A program made the position numbers and the translations under genes. The notes under the pieces are model-generated. The model did not search any database. It saw only the letters and a list, made by a program, of their open reading frames with translations, and was not told the DNA's origin. Shown here in pieces: positions 55,143 through 64,000 of a stretch of DNA of 64,000 nucleotides (position 1 is its first letter; every line of letters begins with the position of its first letter). Source of the DNA: Dongia mobilis (GTDB lineage: Bacteria; Pseudomonadota; Alphaproteobacteria; Dongiales; Dongiaceae); NCBI RefSeq assembly GCF_004363235.1, contig NZ_SNYW01000008.1:124001-188000 (forward strand), written 5' to 3'.

Positions 55143-55901
55143 CTACCGCCCGCCGGTCACGTCGATGATGGCGCCGTTGAGATAGGACCCCTCCTCGCCC
55201 AGCAGGAAGAGGATCATGGCGGCGACTTCGTCCGCCGTGCCGGGGCGACCCAAGGGCACCTGGGTGGCGAGGCGGAAGGCGCGGTCGGGGGCGCCGCCGC
55301 TGGCATGGATCTCGGTGTCGATGAGGCCGGGGCGGATCGCATTGACGCGGATGCCGCGCGGGCCCAGTTCCTTGGACAGGCCGATGGTCATGGTATCGAT
55401 GGCGCCCTTGGACCCGGCATAATCGACATATTCGTTGGGCGAGCCGAGGCGTGCGGCAGCGGAGGACAGGTTCACCAGAGAGCCGCCTTTGCCGCCGCGA
55501 TCCGTTCCCATCCGCCTTGCCGCCTCGCGCGCCACCAGATAGGCGCCCAGCACATTGACATTGAACATGCGGGCAAGGCGCTCGGCGCTCATCTCGGCCA
55601 GCGCCATGCCCGGTGCCACGATGCCGGCGTTGTTGACCACACCGGCGATGGTCCCAAAAGCCTTCTCGGTTGCCGCGAACATGGCGATGACATCGGCCTC
55701 GACCGAGACGTCGCCCCGGATGGCGACGGCCTTGCCGCCGGCCTTTTCGACCAGCGCCACGGTCTCCTGCGCCGCTAGCTCGTTGCCGGCATAATTGACG
55801 CCCACCGACCAGCCGCGCTTGCCGCACATGATGGCGGCGGCACGGCCGATGCCGCGGCTGCCGCCGGTGATGAGAATGGTCTGGGTCATGCGATTGGTCA
55901 T
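55143..55901 (-). CDS. SDR-family oxidoreductase (FabG/glucose-1-dehydrogenase-like)
   Basis: 252 residues. TGGSRGIG near residue 13 binds NAD(P), NNAG near 90, and the Ser-Tyr-Lys set appears as NLSSAAA, then YAGSK. C-terminal IDVTGGR. The ATG has GAGGAGAC directly upstream. Substrate not predictable. It is divergent from the mesaconyl-CoA hydratase gene (192-nt gap). Confidence 0.88.
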   Translation of the reverse strand: MTNRMTQTILITGGSRGIGRAAAIMCGKRGWSVGVNYAGNELAAQETVALVEKAGGKAVAIRGDVSVEADVIAMFAATEKAFGTIAGVVNNAGIVAPGMALAEMSAERLARMFNVNVLGAYLVAREAARRMGTDRGGKGGSLVNLSSAAARLGSPNEYVDYAGSKGAIDTMTIGLSKELGPRGIRVNAIRPGLIDTEIHASGGAPDRAFRLATQVPLGRPGTADEVAAMILFLLGEEGSYLNGAIIDVTGGR

Positions 55902-56093
55902 CTGTCTCCTCGCTTCTCGCCGATCCGATGGCTGGCAGAGTGTCGCGGCCGATCCGGCTGCGCAAGCTGCGGTGGCGGGACCACCGAATGCACGGCGCGC
56001 ATGGCATCAGCCCTGCAATTGTTGCCTCACAATTGCGCGCTGTTGCCGCCTGTGTCATATCCTGCCCGCGACTGGCGCAGGGAGCATTGTTGG

Positions 56094-57155
56094 ATGAACG
56101 GGCCGAAAACCAATCCGGGCAATTTCTTCGAGGATTTCAGACTGGGGCAGGAGATTCAGCACGCCGTGCCACGCACGGTGACGGAGGGCGATGTGGCGCT
56201 CTATATCGGCCTCACCGGATCGCGTTTCGCGCTGCCTTCCGCCGATTCTTTTGCGCAGAGTGTCGGCCTGCCCGGGGCGCCGATCGACGATCTGCTGGCC
56301 TTCCACATGGTGTTCGGTCGCACGGTCGCAGACATCTCGCTGAATGCCGTCGCCAATCTGGGCTATGCCGCCGGCCGCTTCGGCGTGCCGCTTTTCCCCG
56401 GCGATTCCATCACCGCGCGCTCGACCGTGATCGGACTCAAGGAAAACTCCAACCGCGAGACGGGCGTCGTCTACGTGCACACTGTGGGGACGAACCAGGC
56501 CGAAGAGGTGGTGCTGGATTACGTGCGCTGGGTGATGGTGCGCAAGCGCGACAAGGCGGCACCTGCCCCCGATCCACTGGTGCCGCAGCTCCCCGACAAG
56601 GTCGCCTATGCCGATCTCGACGTGCCGCTCGATCTCGACCTCTCGGGCTACGACCTGGTGCTCGGCGGCTCGCCCCATCTCTGGGAGGACTATGCATTGG
56701 GCGAGAAGATCGACCATGTCGACGGCATGACGCTGGAGGAATCCGACCACATGACGGCGACGCGGCTCTACCAGAACAATGCCAAGGTGCATTTCAACCA
56801 GCATACGGAAGGCCAGGGGCGGTTCGGCCGGCGCCTTATCTATGGCGGCCATATCATCAGCCTCGCCCGCGCGCTTTCCTGCAACGGCCTCGCCAATGCC
56901 TTCAAGATCGCCGCCATCAATGGCGGGCGCCATGTGAACCCCAGCTTCGCCGGCGACACCATCTATGCCTGGTCGGAAGTGCTGGAAAAGGCGGAGCTTC
57001 CCGACCGGCGCGATGTGGGGGCCCTGCGCCTCCGCACCATCGCCACCAAGGACCGGCCCTGCCATGACTTCCCCGGGCCGGACGCGGCCGGGAAGTATCC
57101 GGAGAACGTGGTGCTCGACCTCGACTACACCGTGCTGATGAAGCGGCGGGGGTAA
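56094..57155 (+). CDS. mch: Mesaconyl-CoA hydratase (MaoC-type)
   Basis: 353 residues, two fused hot-dog (MaoC) domains. KTNPGNFFEDFRLGQEI, HAVPRTVTEGDVALYIGLTGSRFA and APIDDLLAFHMVFGRTVADISLNAVANLGYA closely resemble the ethylmalonyl-CoA pathway hydratase of Rhodobacter. It interconverts mesaconyl-CoA and beta-methylmalyl-CoA, which is later split to glyoxylate and propionyl-CoA. The start is the ATG at 56094, with GGGAG upstream. Other pathway genes (ccr, ecm, mcd) are not in the window. Confidence 0.87.
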   Translation: MNGPKTNPGNFFEDFRLGQEIQHAVPRTVTEGDVALYIGLTGSRFALPSADSFAQSVGLPGAPIDDLLAFHMVFGRTVADISLNAVANLGYAAGRFGVPLFPGDSITARSTVIGLKENSNRETGVVYVHTVGTNQAEEVVLDYVRWVMVRKRDKAAPAPDPLVPQLPDKVAYADLDVPLDLDLSGYDLVLGGSPHLWEDYALGEKIDHVDGMTLEESDHMTATRLYQNNAKVHFNQHTEGQGRFGRRLIYGGHIISLARALSCNGLANAFKIAAINGGRHVNPSFAGDTIYAWSEVLEKAELPDRRDVGALRLRTIATKDRPCHDFPGPDAAGKYPENVVLDLDYTVLMKRRG

Positions 57156-57182
57156 ATACAGCCCTTTATGATTTCTTTCATT

Positions 57183-57272
57183 GTCATGGCCCGATTTAGT
57201 CGGGCCATCCACGAGTTTGCCGGCAATTGATGAAGTGAACTCGTGGATCCCCCGGCCAAGCCGGGGGATGAC
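57183..57272. repeat. REPIN-like palindromic doublet, copy B (inverse orientation)
   Basis: Starts GTCATGGCCCG and ends CCGGGGGATGAC, with inner CCACGAGTT and AACTCGTGG. It is the reverse of copies A and C. It sits just after mch. Confidence 0.85.
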
Positions 57273-57616
57273 AGGAATAATGGCGGGGCGGCTGACGAAG
57301 CACGACCCATGCGATCCCTGCCGCTCCCGCGCAATAAAATGTCGCTCCTTGTCGCTGTTTCGTTGACCTTAAGGTAACCATTAGGTATCAAGATCGCGTT
57401 TTCTGCTGCATTGCGGCAGGCCACGCGCTCCCCCGCCGGCGCTCGCCCGGCGGTCCGGAACCTGACCCGACCACCGTTCTGCAGCGTAATACCGCAGTGA
57501 CTTACCCAAGGGGGCGCCGCGCCCCCGAGGCAACCCAACTGCGTGACGCCGGGGGGATGATCGCGGGCGAAAACCTGCGGGGCCCGGCCGCGCAGGCGAT
57601 TCGGACGGGAAACATC
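57273..57616 (+). promoter_or_regulatory. sdh promoter and structured 5' leader
   Basis: 344 nt without a gene. A sigma-70-like promoter is visible: TTGACC (57363-57368) and TATCAA (57386-57391), 17 nt apart, with the 10-bp palindrome ACCTTAAGGT at 57366-57375 over the -35. The long leader then folds readily. CGCAGT (57493) pairs with ACTGCG (57538), enclosing a perfect GGGGGCG/CGCCCCC hairpin (57510-57526). A second hairpin, CCTGCG/CGCAGG, is at 57574-57596. No known riboswitch family was recognised. Confidence 0.5.
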
Positions 57617-58036
57617 ATGGCCGAAAGCCAGTCCAGCGGAGCCCGGCGCCACTCAAGGCCCCTAAGCCCGCATCTGCAGGTCTACAAGCCGCAGCTCACC
57701 TCGATTACCTCGATCCTTCACCGCTTTTCCGGCATAGCGCTCGGGCTCGGCCTGCTCTATCTGGTCTGCTGGCTGGTGGCGGCGGCGCAGGGCATGGCGG
57801 CCTTCGACGCGCTGCAGGATTTCAACGGCAGCGTCATCGGCCGCCTGCTGCTGTTCGGCTGGTCGGTCGCCTTCTTCTATCATCTGCTCAATGGCATCCG
57901 GCACCTCGCCTGGGATGCCGGTTTCGGTTTCGAGCTGCCGGCGGCCTATCGCTCCGGCTATGCCGTCCTTATTGGCACGGGTCTCCTCACCATCGCCGCC
58001 TGGGTCTATGCCTATTTCCAGATGGGGGTGCTGTGA
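57617..58036 (+). CDS. sdhC: Succinate dehydrogenase cytochrome b556 subunit
   Basis: 139 residues, three membrane helices. RPLSPHLQVYKPQLTSITSILHRFSG is the SdhC signature (quinone-site Ser/Arg), and the heme-ligand histidine lies in FFYHLLNGIRHL. An in-frame extension upstream to 57497 lacks family similarity. The stop overlaps the sdhD ATG (TGATG). Confidence 0.95.
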   Translation: MAESQSSGARRHSRPLSPHLQVYKPQLTSITSILHRFSGIALGLGLLYLVCWLVAAAQGMAAFDALQDFNGSVIGRLLLFGWSVAFFYHLLNGIRHLAWDAGFGFELPAAYRSGYAVLIGTGLLTIAAWVYAYFQMGVL

Positions 58037-58434
58037 TGGCCGGCCGCGACGAGAACGCGCTCCGCTCGCATCTCGGCCGCGCCCGCGGCCTCGGTTCCGC
58101 CCATGAGGGCCTGCACCATTGGTGGGCGCAGCGCCTGACGGCACTCGCCCTCATCCCCTTGAGCCTCTGGTTCGTGGCCTCGGTGGTGTGCATGGCCGGC
58201 GCCGATTACGCGGCAGTCAGCCAATGGCTGTCGCAGCCCTTCACCGTGGGTGCCCTCAGCCTCACCATCCTCGCCGTCTTCTATCACGCGGTGCTGGGCC
58301 TGCAGGTGGTGATCGAGGATTACATCCACGGCAAGGCGCTCAAACTCGTCCTCCTGGTCGGCCTGCAATTCGCCGGTTTCGGCCTTGCCGCCGCCGCCAT
58401 CGTCTCGCTGCTGGTGATCGCCTTCGCCGGCTGA
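58036..58434 (+). CDS. sdhD: Succinate dehydrogenase membrane anchor subunit
   Basis: 132 residues with three helices. HHWWAQRLTALALIPLSLW opens the first helix, and FYHAVLGLQVVIEDYIHG contains the heme-ligand His and the conserved Asp-Tyr near the quinone site. Coupled to sdhC by one-base overlap and followed 27 nt later by sdhA. Confidence 0.93.
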   Translation: MAGRDENALRSHLGRARGLGSAHEGLHHWWAQRLTALALIPLSLWFVASVVCMAGADYAAVSQWLSQPFTVGALSLTILAVFYHAVLGLQVVIEDYIHGKALKLVLLVGLQFAGFGLAAAAIVSLLVIAFAG

Positions 58435-58461
58435 CGCGTACAATTCATAGAGTGACCCATC

Positions 58462-60300
58462 ATGGCTGACACCACCAGCAACAGCGCCACCGAGGCTTCC
58501 CCGAAGATCAACGGCCAGGCCTATCCCTTCATCGACCATGTCTATGACGTGGTGGTGGTCGGGGCCGGCGGGGCGGGGCTGCGCGCCACCTTCGGCATGG
58601 CGGAGAAAGGCCTGAAAACGGCCTGCATCTCCAAGGTCTATCCAACCCGCTCCCACACCGTCGCGGCCCAGGGCGGCATCTCGGCCTCGCTCGGCAATAT
58701 GGGCCCGGACGATTGGCGCTGGCACATGTACGACACCGTCAAGGGCTCGGACTGGCTGGGCGACCAGGACGCCATCGAATACATGTGCCGCGAGGCGGTA
58801 CCCGCCATCATCGAGCTTGAGCATTACGGCGTGCCCTTCAGCCGCACCGAGGCCGGCAAGATCTACCAGCGCCCCTTCGGCGGCATGACCACCGAATACG
58901 GCAAGGGGATCGCGCAGCGCACCTGCGCCGCCGCCGACCGCACCGGCCATGCCATCCTGCACACGCTCTACCAGCAGGCCTTGAAGCACCGCGCCGAGTT
59001 CTTCGTCGAATATTTCGCCCTCGACCTCATCATGGACGAGGAGGGCGCCTGCGTCGGCGTGGTCGCCTGGAACCTCGATGACGGTACTATCCACCGCTTC
59101 CACGCCAAGCTCGTGGTGCTGGCGACCGGCGGCTATGGCCGCGTCTTCTTCTCGGCGACTTCGGCTCATACCTGCACCGGCGACGGCAATGCCATGGCCT
59201 TGCGCGCCGGCCTGCCGCTGCAGGACATGGAATTCATCCAGTTCCACCCGACCGGCATCTATGGCGCCGGCTGCCTCATCACCGAGGGTGTGCGCGGCGA
59301 GGGCGGATACCTGACCAATTCCGCGGGCGAGCGCTTCATGGAACGCTATGCGCCGTCGGCGAAGGACCTCGCTTCGCGCGATGTCGTCTCCCGCGCCATG
59401 ACCATGGAAATCCGCGAGGGCCGCGGTGTCGGCCAGCACAAGGACCACATCCATCTCCATATCGAGCATCTCGACCCGAAGATCATCCATGAGCGCCTGC
59501 CCGGCATTGCCGAGACGGCGCGAATCTTCGCCGGCGTCGATGTGACGCGCGAACCCATCCCGGTTCTTCCCACCTGCCATTACAACATGGGCGGCGTGCC
59601 GACGAACTATCGCACCGAGGTCGTCACCAAGAAGGACGGCAATCCCGATGCCGTGGTGCCGGGCCTGATGGCGATCGGCGAGGCGGCCTGCGTCTCGGTC
59701 CATGGCGCCAATCGCTTAGGGTCCAATTCGCTGCTCGACCTCGTCGTCTTCGGCCGCTCGGCTGCCATCCGCGCCGCCGAGATCGTGAAATCGGGCGAGA
59801 AGCACCGCAACCTGCCAAAGGGGGCGGGCGAATTCGCGCTCGAGCGCTTCGACCGCCTGCGCCATGCCAAGGGCGATATCCCGACGGCCAAGCTGCGCCT
59901 CGACATGCAGAAGATCATGCAGAACGATTGCGCGGTCTATCGCACGGGGAAGACCCTCAAGGAAGGCGTCGACAAGATCCGCGATGTCTTCGGCCAGCGC
60001 CAGCGCGTGAAGGTCGAAGACCGCTCGCTGATCTGGAACAGCGATCTGGTCGAGACGCTGGAACTCGACAACCTCATGTACCAGGCCCTGGTCTCGATCG
60101 AATCCGCGCTCAATCGCGAGGAGAGCCGCGGCGCTCAGGCGCGCGAGGACTTCCCCGAGCGCAATGACGAGAAATGGATGAAGCACACGATCTCGTGGAT
60201 CGACGAGGCGGGCAAGGTGACGCTCGACTACCGCCCGGTCCACATGACGACGCTCTCCAACGACGTCCAGGTCTTCCCGCCCAAAGCCCGCGTGTACTAA
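58462..60300 (+). CDS. sdhA: Succinate dehydrogenase flavoprotein subunit
   Basis: 612 residues. The FAD dinucleotide fold GAGGAG is at 34-39, and covalent flavin attachment at H65 in [10 protein letters not shown]. The active-site segments [11 protein letters not shown] and [10 protein letters not shown] are present, and [13 protein letters not shown] follows. Oxidises succinate to fumarate in the TCA cycle. Confidence 0.99.
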   Translation: MADTTSNSATEASPKINGQAYPFIDHVYDVVVVGAGGAGLRATFGMAEKGLKTACISKVYPTRSHTVAAQGGISASLGNMGPDDWRWHMYDTVKGSDWLGDQDAIEYMCREAVPAIIELEHYGVPFSRTEAGKIYQRPFGGMTTEYGKGIAQRTCAAADRTGHAILHTLYQQALKHRAEFFVEYFALDLIMDEEGACVGVVAWNLDDGTIHRFHAKLVVLATGGYGRVFFSATSAHTCTGDGNAMALRAGLPLQDMEFIQFHPTGIYGAGCLITEGVRGEGGYLTNSAGERFMERYAPSAKDLASRDVVSRAMTMEIREGRGVGQHKDHIHLHIEHLDPKIIHERLPGIAETARIFAGVDVTREPIPVLPTCHYNMGGVPTNYRTEVVTKKDGNPDAVVPGLMAIGEAACVSVHGANRLGSNSLLDLVVFGRSAAIRAAEIVKSGEKHRNLPKGAGEFALERFDRLRHAKGDIPTAKLRLDMQKIMQNDCAVYRTGKTLKEGVDKIRDVFGQRQRVKVEDRSLIWNSDLVETLELDNLMYQALVSIESALNREESRGAQAREDFPERNDEKWMKHTISWIDEAGKVTLDYRPVHMTTLSNDVQVFPPKARVY

Positions 60301-60311
60301 GGACCGCAAAA

Positions 60312-61088
60312 ATGGCCGAACTGACACTGCCAGCAAATTCGAAACCCGTGACCGGCAAGACCTGGAAGGCGGCCGCAGGGGCGAAGAACATCCGGAACTT
60401 CAGGATCTATCGCTGGGACCCGGATACCGGGGCCAATCCCCGCATCGACACTTACGAGGTCGATCTGGATACCTGCGGGCCGATGATCCTGGACGCCATC
60501 ATCAAGATCAAGAACGAGATCGATTCGACCCTCACCTTCCGCCGCTCCTGCCGCGAGGGTGTGTGCGGGTCGTGCGCCATGAATATCGACGGCACCAACA
60601 CGCTGGCCTGCACCAAGTTCATCGCGGAGGTGAAGGGCGATGTGAAGATCTATCCGCTGCCGCACATGCCGGTGGTGAAGGATCTGGTCCCCGACCTCAC
60701 CCACATCTTCGCGCAGTACGAGACGATCGAGCCCTGGCTGAAATCGGACACGCCGCCGCAGACGCGCGAGCGGCTGCAGACGCCGGAGGAGCGCGCCAAG
60801 CTGGACGGCCTCTGGGAATGCATCCTTTGCTTCTCCTGCTCGACCTCCTGCCCCAGCTATTGGTGGAACGGCGATCGGTATCTGGGCCCCGCCATCCTGC
60901 TGCAGGCCTATCGCTTCATCGCGGACAGCCGCGACGAGGCGACCGGCGAAAGGCTGGATGCGCTCGAAGACCCGTTCCGCCTCTATCGCTGCCACACCAT
61001 CATGAACTGCACCAAGACCTGCCCCAAGGGATTAAACCCGGCCAAGGCCATCGGCGAGATCAAGAAGCTGATGGTGGAGCGGCGCTGA
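60312..61088 (+). CDS. sdhB: Succinate dehydrogenase iron-sulfur subunit
   Basis: 258 residues. The 2Fe-2S site is CREGVCGSC, the 4Fe-4S site [11 protein letters not shown], and the 3Fe-4S site [17 protein letters not shown]. Starts 11 nt after sdhA. Completes the sdhCDAB operon. Confidence 0.99.
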   Translation: MAELTLPANSKPVTGKTWKAAAGAKNIRNFRIYRWDPDTGANPRIDTYEVDLDTCGPMILDAIIKIKNEIDSTLTFRRSCREGVCGSCAMNIDGTNTLACTKFIAEVKGDVKIYPLPHMPVVKDLVPDLTHIFAQYETIEPWLKSDTPPQTRERLQTPEERAKLDGLWECILCFSCSTSCPSYWWNGDRYLGPAILLQAYRFIADSRDEATGERLDALEDPFRLYRCHTIMNCTKTCPKGLNPAKAIGEIKKLMVERR

Positions 61089-61149
61089 GGCGCGGCGAGG
61101 CCAATCATGACTAAGCGCTGTCCGATTGTGCGGCGCCTATCCCCTTGTT

Positions 61150-61239
61150 GTCATCCCCCGGCTTGGCCGGGGGATCCACGCGTTGTTTTCGTCAGTTGCC
61201 GGCCTACTCGTGGATGGCCCGCCTAAAGCGGGCCATGAC
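61150..61239. repeat. REPIN-like palindromic doublet, copy C
   Basis: Starts GTCATCCCCCGG and ends GCGGGCCATGAC, as copy A; the inner flank is slightly altered (CCACGCGTT versus TACTCGTGG). Lies between the convergent sdhB and pentapeptide genes. Confidence 0.85.
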
Positions 61240-61266
61240 AATACACTTGGGCTGACGAAGGCAGTA

Positions 61267-62340
61267 CTACCGCCGCAGTCCCTTCGTCCGCAGCCCCAAT
61301 CCCGGGATCTCGCCGGTCTTGGTGTCCGCGATTTCCAGTCCGCGCTGATGCGCGTCGGAGAGATCGGCGCCGCGCATGTCGGCGCCGCTGACATCGGCCT
61401 CGGTCAGGTTGGCGCCCTTGAGATCGGTGGCGAGCAGCCAGGCGCGCTTCAGCTTGGTGCGCGTCAGGCGGCAGCCGACGAGACGGGCGGCGGCGAGGTT
61501 GCGGCTGGAGAGATCGAGACCGGAAAGATCGAAGCCTTCGAGTTCGAGGCGCCTGCCGGTGCGGCCCAGTGAATCGACCCAGCGCGCATGCTGGCCGAGG
61601 CGCTCGTCCATTTCGTCATCGCTGATGCGCGGCGCCGAGCCCACCGGTAATTGCGCCGCCCGCACCTGGTCGCGCGTCGCCTGGTCGACGACCGCATGGC
61701 TGAAATCGGAGCCTTCCAATTCGGCGTTGTTGAGGCGGATCGCCTGCAGATCGGCGGCGGCGAAATTGCATTTTCTGAGATCGGCGCCGGAGAAATCCGT
61801 CTCCAGCATATAGGCGCCGGAGAAATCGACGCTGACCAGCCGCGCATCCTTGAACTTGGTCTGGGCCAGCTTCGCGCCGCGGAAGCGGCAGGCCGGCGCC
61901 TCCTCCCATTCCGTCTCCTTCTCCGGACCCTGCCGCAAATCGGCGGCGGAGAGCGAGGAGCGGGTGAGGTCGGTGCCGTGGAAGACGGCACCGCGCATGT
62001 CGGCGCGTTCGAAATTCGCCCCGGTCATGTCGGCCTCGTCGAAGACCGAGCCGGTCAGGATGGCGCCGCGGAAATTGGTGCCGCGCAGATTGGCACGCTC
62101 GAGATTGCAGCGCACCAGATAGGCATCGGTGAAATCCATCAGGCTGAGATCGAGCCGCGCCAGATTGCATTCTCTGAGCATCAGGCGCTGGCCCTGGGCC
62201 CGCCCGAGGCGCCAGTTGCGGTGCAGTTCCGCCAGCCGCTTCAACGCCCCGGCGTTGAGCGTCAGCTTGTTCAGCACCTTGGGCGTCTGGGCATTCATCG
62301 GGGCAAGCGGACCGGCATGCGACTCGGGATCACCCGTCAT
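61267..62340 (-). CDS. Pentapeptide-repeat protein
   Basis: 357 residues. After about 25 residues it carries runs of A(D/N)LxX pentapeptides (NLRGTNFRGAILTGSVFDEA; ADMTGANFER) in three blocks separated by non-repeat stretches. These form right-handed beta-helices. Roles in the family range from gyrase protection to unknown; nothing here is specific. The start at 62340 is favoured by AAGGT upstream. Confidence 0.88.
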   Translation of the reverse strand: MTGDPESHAGPLAPMNAQTPKVLNKLTLNAGALKRLAELHRNWRLGRAQGQRLMLRECNLARLDLSLMDFTDAYLVRCNLERANLRGTNFRGAILTGSVFDEADMTGANFERADMRGAVFHGTDLTRSSLSAADLRQGPEKETEWEEAPACRFRGAKLAQTKFKDARLVSVDFSGAYMLETDFSGADLRKCNFAAADLQAIRLNNAELEGSDFSHAVVDQATRDQVRAAQLPVGSAPRISDDEMDERLGQHARWVDSLGRTGRRLELEGFDLSGLDLSSRNLAAARLVGCRLTRTKLKRAWLLATDLKGANLTEADVSGADMRGADLSDAHQRGLEIADTKTGEIPGLGLRTKGLRR

Positions 62341-62437
62341 GGTGACCTTGCCGCAAGCCGGCCACAAGCCCCGGCTTCCAGCGGAATCACATCCCGGTGG
62401 CGGAAGTCAGGCTGATCGGCCGCCTATCTGAGCCCAG

Positions 62438-62629
62438 CTATCGCTTCAGGCCGCAGGTATTGATGCCGATGAGCCGATAGGCCGGGCAGAAGCCGACGAG
62501 CGCCGTCGCCAGCGGCACGATGCCGATCCAGCCCCAGGGCGTCTGCGGACCGACAAAGACCAGGGCGATCAGCACCAGGCCCACCACCACCCGGAGAATC
62601 CGGTCAACGTTACCGACATTTTTTCCCAT
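62438..62629 (-). CDS. DUF2892 (YgaP-membrane-like) small membrane protein
   Basis: 63 residues with two helices. MGKNVGNVDRILRVVVGLVL and GFCPAYRLIGINTC are the DUF2892 hallmarks. GGAGGG precedes the ATG. Commonly adjacent to Crp/Fnr or rhodanese genes, as here. Function unknown; a role in sulfur or redox handling is guessed from the conserved cysteines. Confidence 0.9.
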   Translation of the reverse strand: MGKNVGNVDRILRVVVGLVLIALVFVGPQTPWGWIGIVPLATALVGFCPAYRLIGINTCGLKR

Positions 62630-62693
62630 GGCACCCTCCAATTGATTGAACGCTTTGCAGCCTAATCTAGCCGCAGCGCGGCAAGCGCTCAGT

Positions 62694-62757
62694 GACTTGA
62701 TCACCCTGGGACTTGATCACCCTGGGACTTGGTCACCCTGGAACTTGGTCACCCTGG
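62694..62757. repeat. Four 16-bp tandem repeats
   Basis: Four exact-period units beginning (G/A)ACTTG(A/G)TCACCCTGG, the first two identical. They lie in the gap between the 5' side of the DUF2892 gene and the 3' end of the Crp/Fnr gene. The TTGATCA core recalls half of an Fnr-type site, so they could be operator iterons or a plain minisatellite. Confidence 0.8.
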
Positions 62758-62768
62758 CGCTTGCTGCG

Positions 62769-63425
62769 TCAACCCGCAGCCAATTGCGCCAGGGCTGGGC
62801 GGTCCACCAGCTCGATCGTGCCGCGGCCAAGGCGCAGCCAGCCGCGCCGCTCGAACTCCTTCAGCTGCCGGCTGACCACCTCGCGGGCGGTGCCGAGTTC
62901 GGTGGCGATTGCCTGATGGGTGAGGGAAAGCGGGGCGCCGGATCGTTGCGTGAGAAAGGCGGCGAGGCGCCGGTCGATGCGCTGGAAGGCGATGTCCTCC
63001 AGCAGCGCTACGATCTCGCGCAGGCGCTCGGCGAAATTGGCGAAGACCAGGCGGCGAAAGGCGGGGGCGCCGGCCACCAGTTCCTGGAAGGTCGCGTCGG
63101 GCAGGGCAAACCCCGCGACGTCACTCTCCGCCACCAGTTCGGCCGACAGGGCCGTCTGGCCCAGCAGGCAGGCGCTGGAGAGCACGCAGGTCTCACCGGG
63201 CCCGACCCGGTAGAGCACGATCTCGCGGCCGCCTTCGCTTATCCCACTGACGCGGACGACGCCCCGGGTCAGCAGCACGAAATGCGGCAGCGCCTCGCCC
63301 GGCCTCGCGAGGATGGTGCCGGCGGGTGCTGCGATGGGGCGGGCCGCGGCCGCAATGCGCGCGACCGTTGCGGCATCGGCATCAGCCAGCAGAGGAAAAC
63401 TTGCGAGGAGATCGGTGCCGATCAT
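62769..63425 (-). CDS. Crp/Fnr-family transcriptional regulator
   Basis: 218 residues. N-terminal cyclic-nucleotide-type effector domain (about 10-130) and C-terminal winged helix with THQAIATELGTAREVVSRQLKEFERRGWL. No N-terminal Fe-S cysteines, so not a true Fnr; the Dnr/NnrR-like branch often neighbours DUF2892. Its start at 63425 falls 22 nt from the phosphatase stop, on the same strand. Ligand unknown. Confidence 0.9.
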   Translation of the reverse strand: MIGTDLLASFPLLADADAATVARIAAAARPIAAPAGTILARPGEALPHFVLLTRGVVRVSGISEGGREIVLYRVGPGETCVLSSACLLGQTALSAELVAESDVAGFALPDATFQELVAGAPAFRRLVFANFAERLREIVALLEDIAFQRIDRRLAAFLTQRSGAPLSLTHQAIATELGTAREVVSRQLKEFERRGWLRLGRGTIELVDRPALAQLAAG

Positions 63426-63447
63426 CGCGCCATCCGCCCGTGCGCGC

Positions 63448-64000
63448 TCAGGCCGGCTCGAACAGAATGTCGATACGCCAGTTTCCCGCCCCCATCGGCG
63501 GCCGGAAATGGGCCAGCGCGGTATTGCGGATGTCGAGGGCTGAGGGCAAGCCGAGAAGATGCTCCAGCGCCCAGACCAGACCGCCATGGGCGACGATCAG
63601 GACCGGTTCTTGCCCTCGCATCGCCTCGGCCGGTTGCAGCGCCCGGGCGATGCCCTGGGCTACCCGCTTGGCGAAGGCGTCGAGGCTTTCCACCCCCGAC
63701 ACCGCCTGGCCGCGGCGCCAGGCGCCGAGCCACGCATTCTCGGTGAGGCCGGCGTAGGGCCCGACGTCAAACTCCATCAGGGCATCGTCGAAACGGATGG
63801 GCAGGCCGAGCCCAGCATTGAGGATCTCGGCCGTGCGCCGCGCGCGGGCAAGGGGCGAGGCGACGATTCTGCGGAAGCGATAGGCGCCGAGCCGCGGCGC
63901 CAGCGCCGTCGCCTGGGCCTCGCCCCGGCTGTTGAGGGGAATGTCGCTGCGGCCCTGGAAGCGACCCTCCCGATTCCAGTCGGTCTCGCCGTGGCGCACG
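63448..64000 (-). CDS. Histidine phosphatase family protein (5' partial)
   Basis: At least 183 residues, and the start lies beyond the window edge, since the visible frame enters inside the VRHGETDWN motif. The second catalytic His lies in LIVAHGG and the family Arg in SPLARARRTAE. Likely a phosphoglycerate mutase-like phosphatase (GpmB/CobC type). Followed by the Crp/Fnr gene on the same strand. Confidence 0.88.
   Translation of the reverse strand, partial: VRHGETDWNREGRFQGRSDIPLNSRGEAQATALAPRLGAYRFRRIVASPLARARRTAEILNAGLGLPIRFDDALMEFDVGPYAGLTENAWLGAWRRGQAVSGVESLDAFAKRVAQGIARALQPAEAMRGQEPVLIVAHGGLVWALEHLLGLPSALDIRNTALAHFRPPMGAGNWRIDILFEPA

Noticed and set aside
57497-57616. N-terminally extended SdhC
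   Set aside because: The extra 40 residues have no SdhC similarity, and their DNA forms strong hairpins; the ATG at 57617 suits the family length.
62694-62757. CRISPR array
   Set aside because: The units are directly adjacent with no spacers and only 16 bp long.

Overview
The window is a GC-rich chromosomal segment of an alphaproteobacterium, most like a Rhodospirillales-type organism. The evidence is the uniform high GC, an RpoH-type dnaK promoter, a mesaconyl-CoA hydratase of the ethylmalonyl-CoA pathway, an ELM1-family protein, a TipF-like EAL protein and an alphaproteobacterial sdhCDAB order. No rRNA, tRNA, CRISPR array, insertion sequence or prophage was recognised.

Region 1 (1-9322) is the highlight: a compact bacterial microcompartment (BMC) locus. 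It holds the end of a polyamine-type ABC permease, an SDR dehydrogenase, an AraC/OruR-like regulator on the opposite strand, and an operon encoding an APH-type kinase, a class III PLP enzyme, a CoA-acylating aldehyde dehydrogenase with a C-terminal encapsulation-peptide-like helix, two CsoS1D-like tandem shell proteins, an unrecognised small protein with an encapsulation-like N-terminus, one EutN/CcmL pentamer and one BMC-H hexamer. The gene set matches the RMM (Rhodococcus/Mycobacterium microcompartment) class. There, 1-amino-2-propanol or a related amino alcohol is thought to be phosphorylated, cleaved by a phospholyase to propionaldehyde, and oxidised to propionyl-CoA. A Pot-type ABC system would be the importer here.

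Region 2 (9.4-23.2 kb) carries a calcineurin-like phosphodiesterase, a chemoreceptor, a pirin, and a small-molecule catabolic group: a non-pyrrolysine MttB-type methyltransferase, a DppA-type peptidase, a nitrilase-fold amidase and a periplasmic binding protein. After these come a rhodanese-like membrane protein without its cysteine, a LysR/choline-sulfatase pair and a LysR/quinone-oxidoreductase pair.

Region 3 (23.2-43.8 kb) has a large Orn/Lys/Arg decarboxylase and a sulfur-responsive ArsR repressor (two overlapping ATTC-N8-GAAT operators) heading a YeeE/YedE-type sulfur transport operon. It also has a flavin reductase-like gene, HAD and TipF-like genes, pyrD, an S24-like regulator, a class IV aminotransferase, TerB, a DinG-type helicase, a GGDEF/EAL protein, small regulators, an AmpG-like transporter with a SelW-like partner, and an ELM1-family protein.

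Region 4 (43.8-64 kb) is mostly core: dnaK-dnaJ, a hybrid-free PAS histidine kinase, a dapB with an unusual Lys/Ala/Pro tail, a tautomerase/EamA/DUF2244 operon, nth, an AT-richer patch with an orphan gene (52.9-54.2 kb), a pyridoxal kinase, an SDR, mch, sdhCDAB with a hairpin-rich leader, a pentapeptide-repeat protein, DUF2892, a Crp/Fnr regulator and a partial histidine phosphatase. A dispersed palindromic doublet (REPIN-like) recurs at 8564, 9346, 57183 and 61150, with a single hairpin at 16227.
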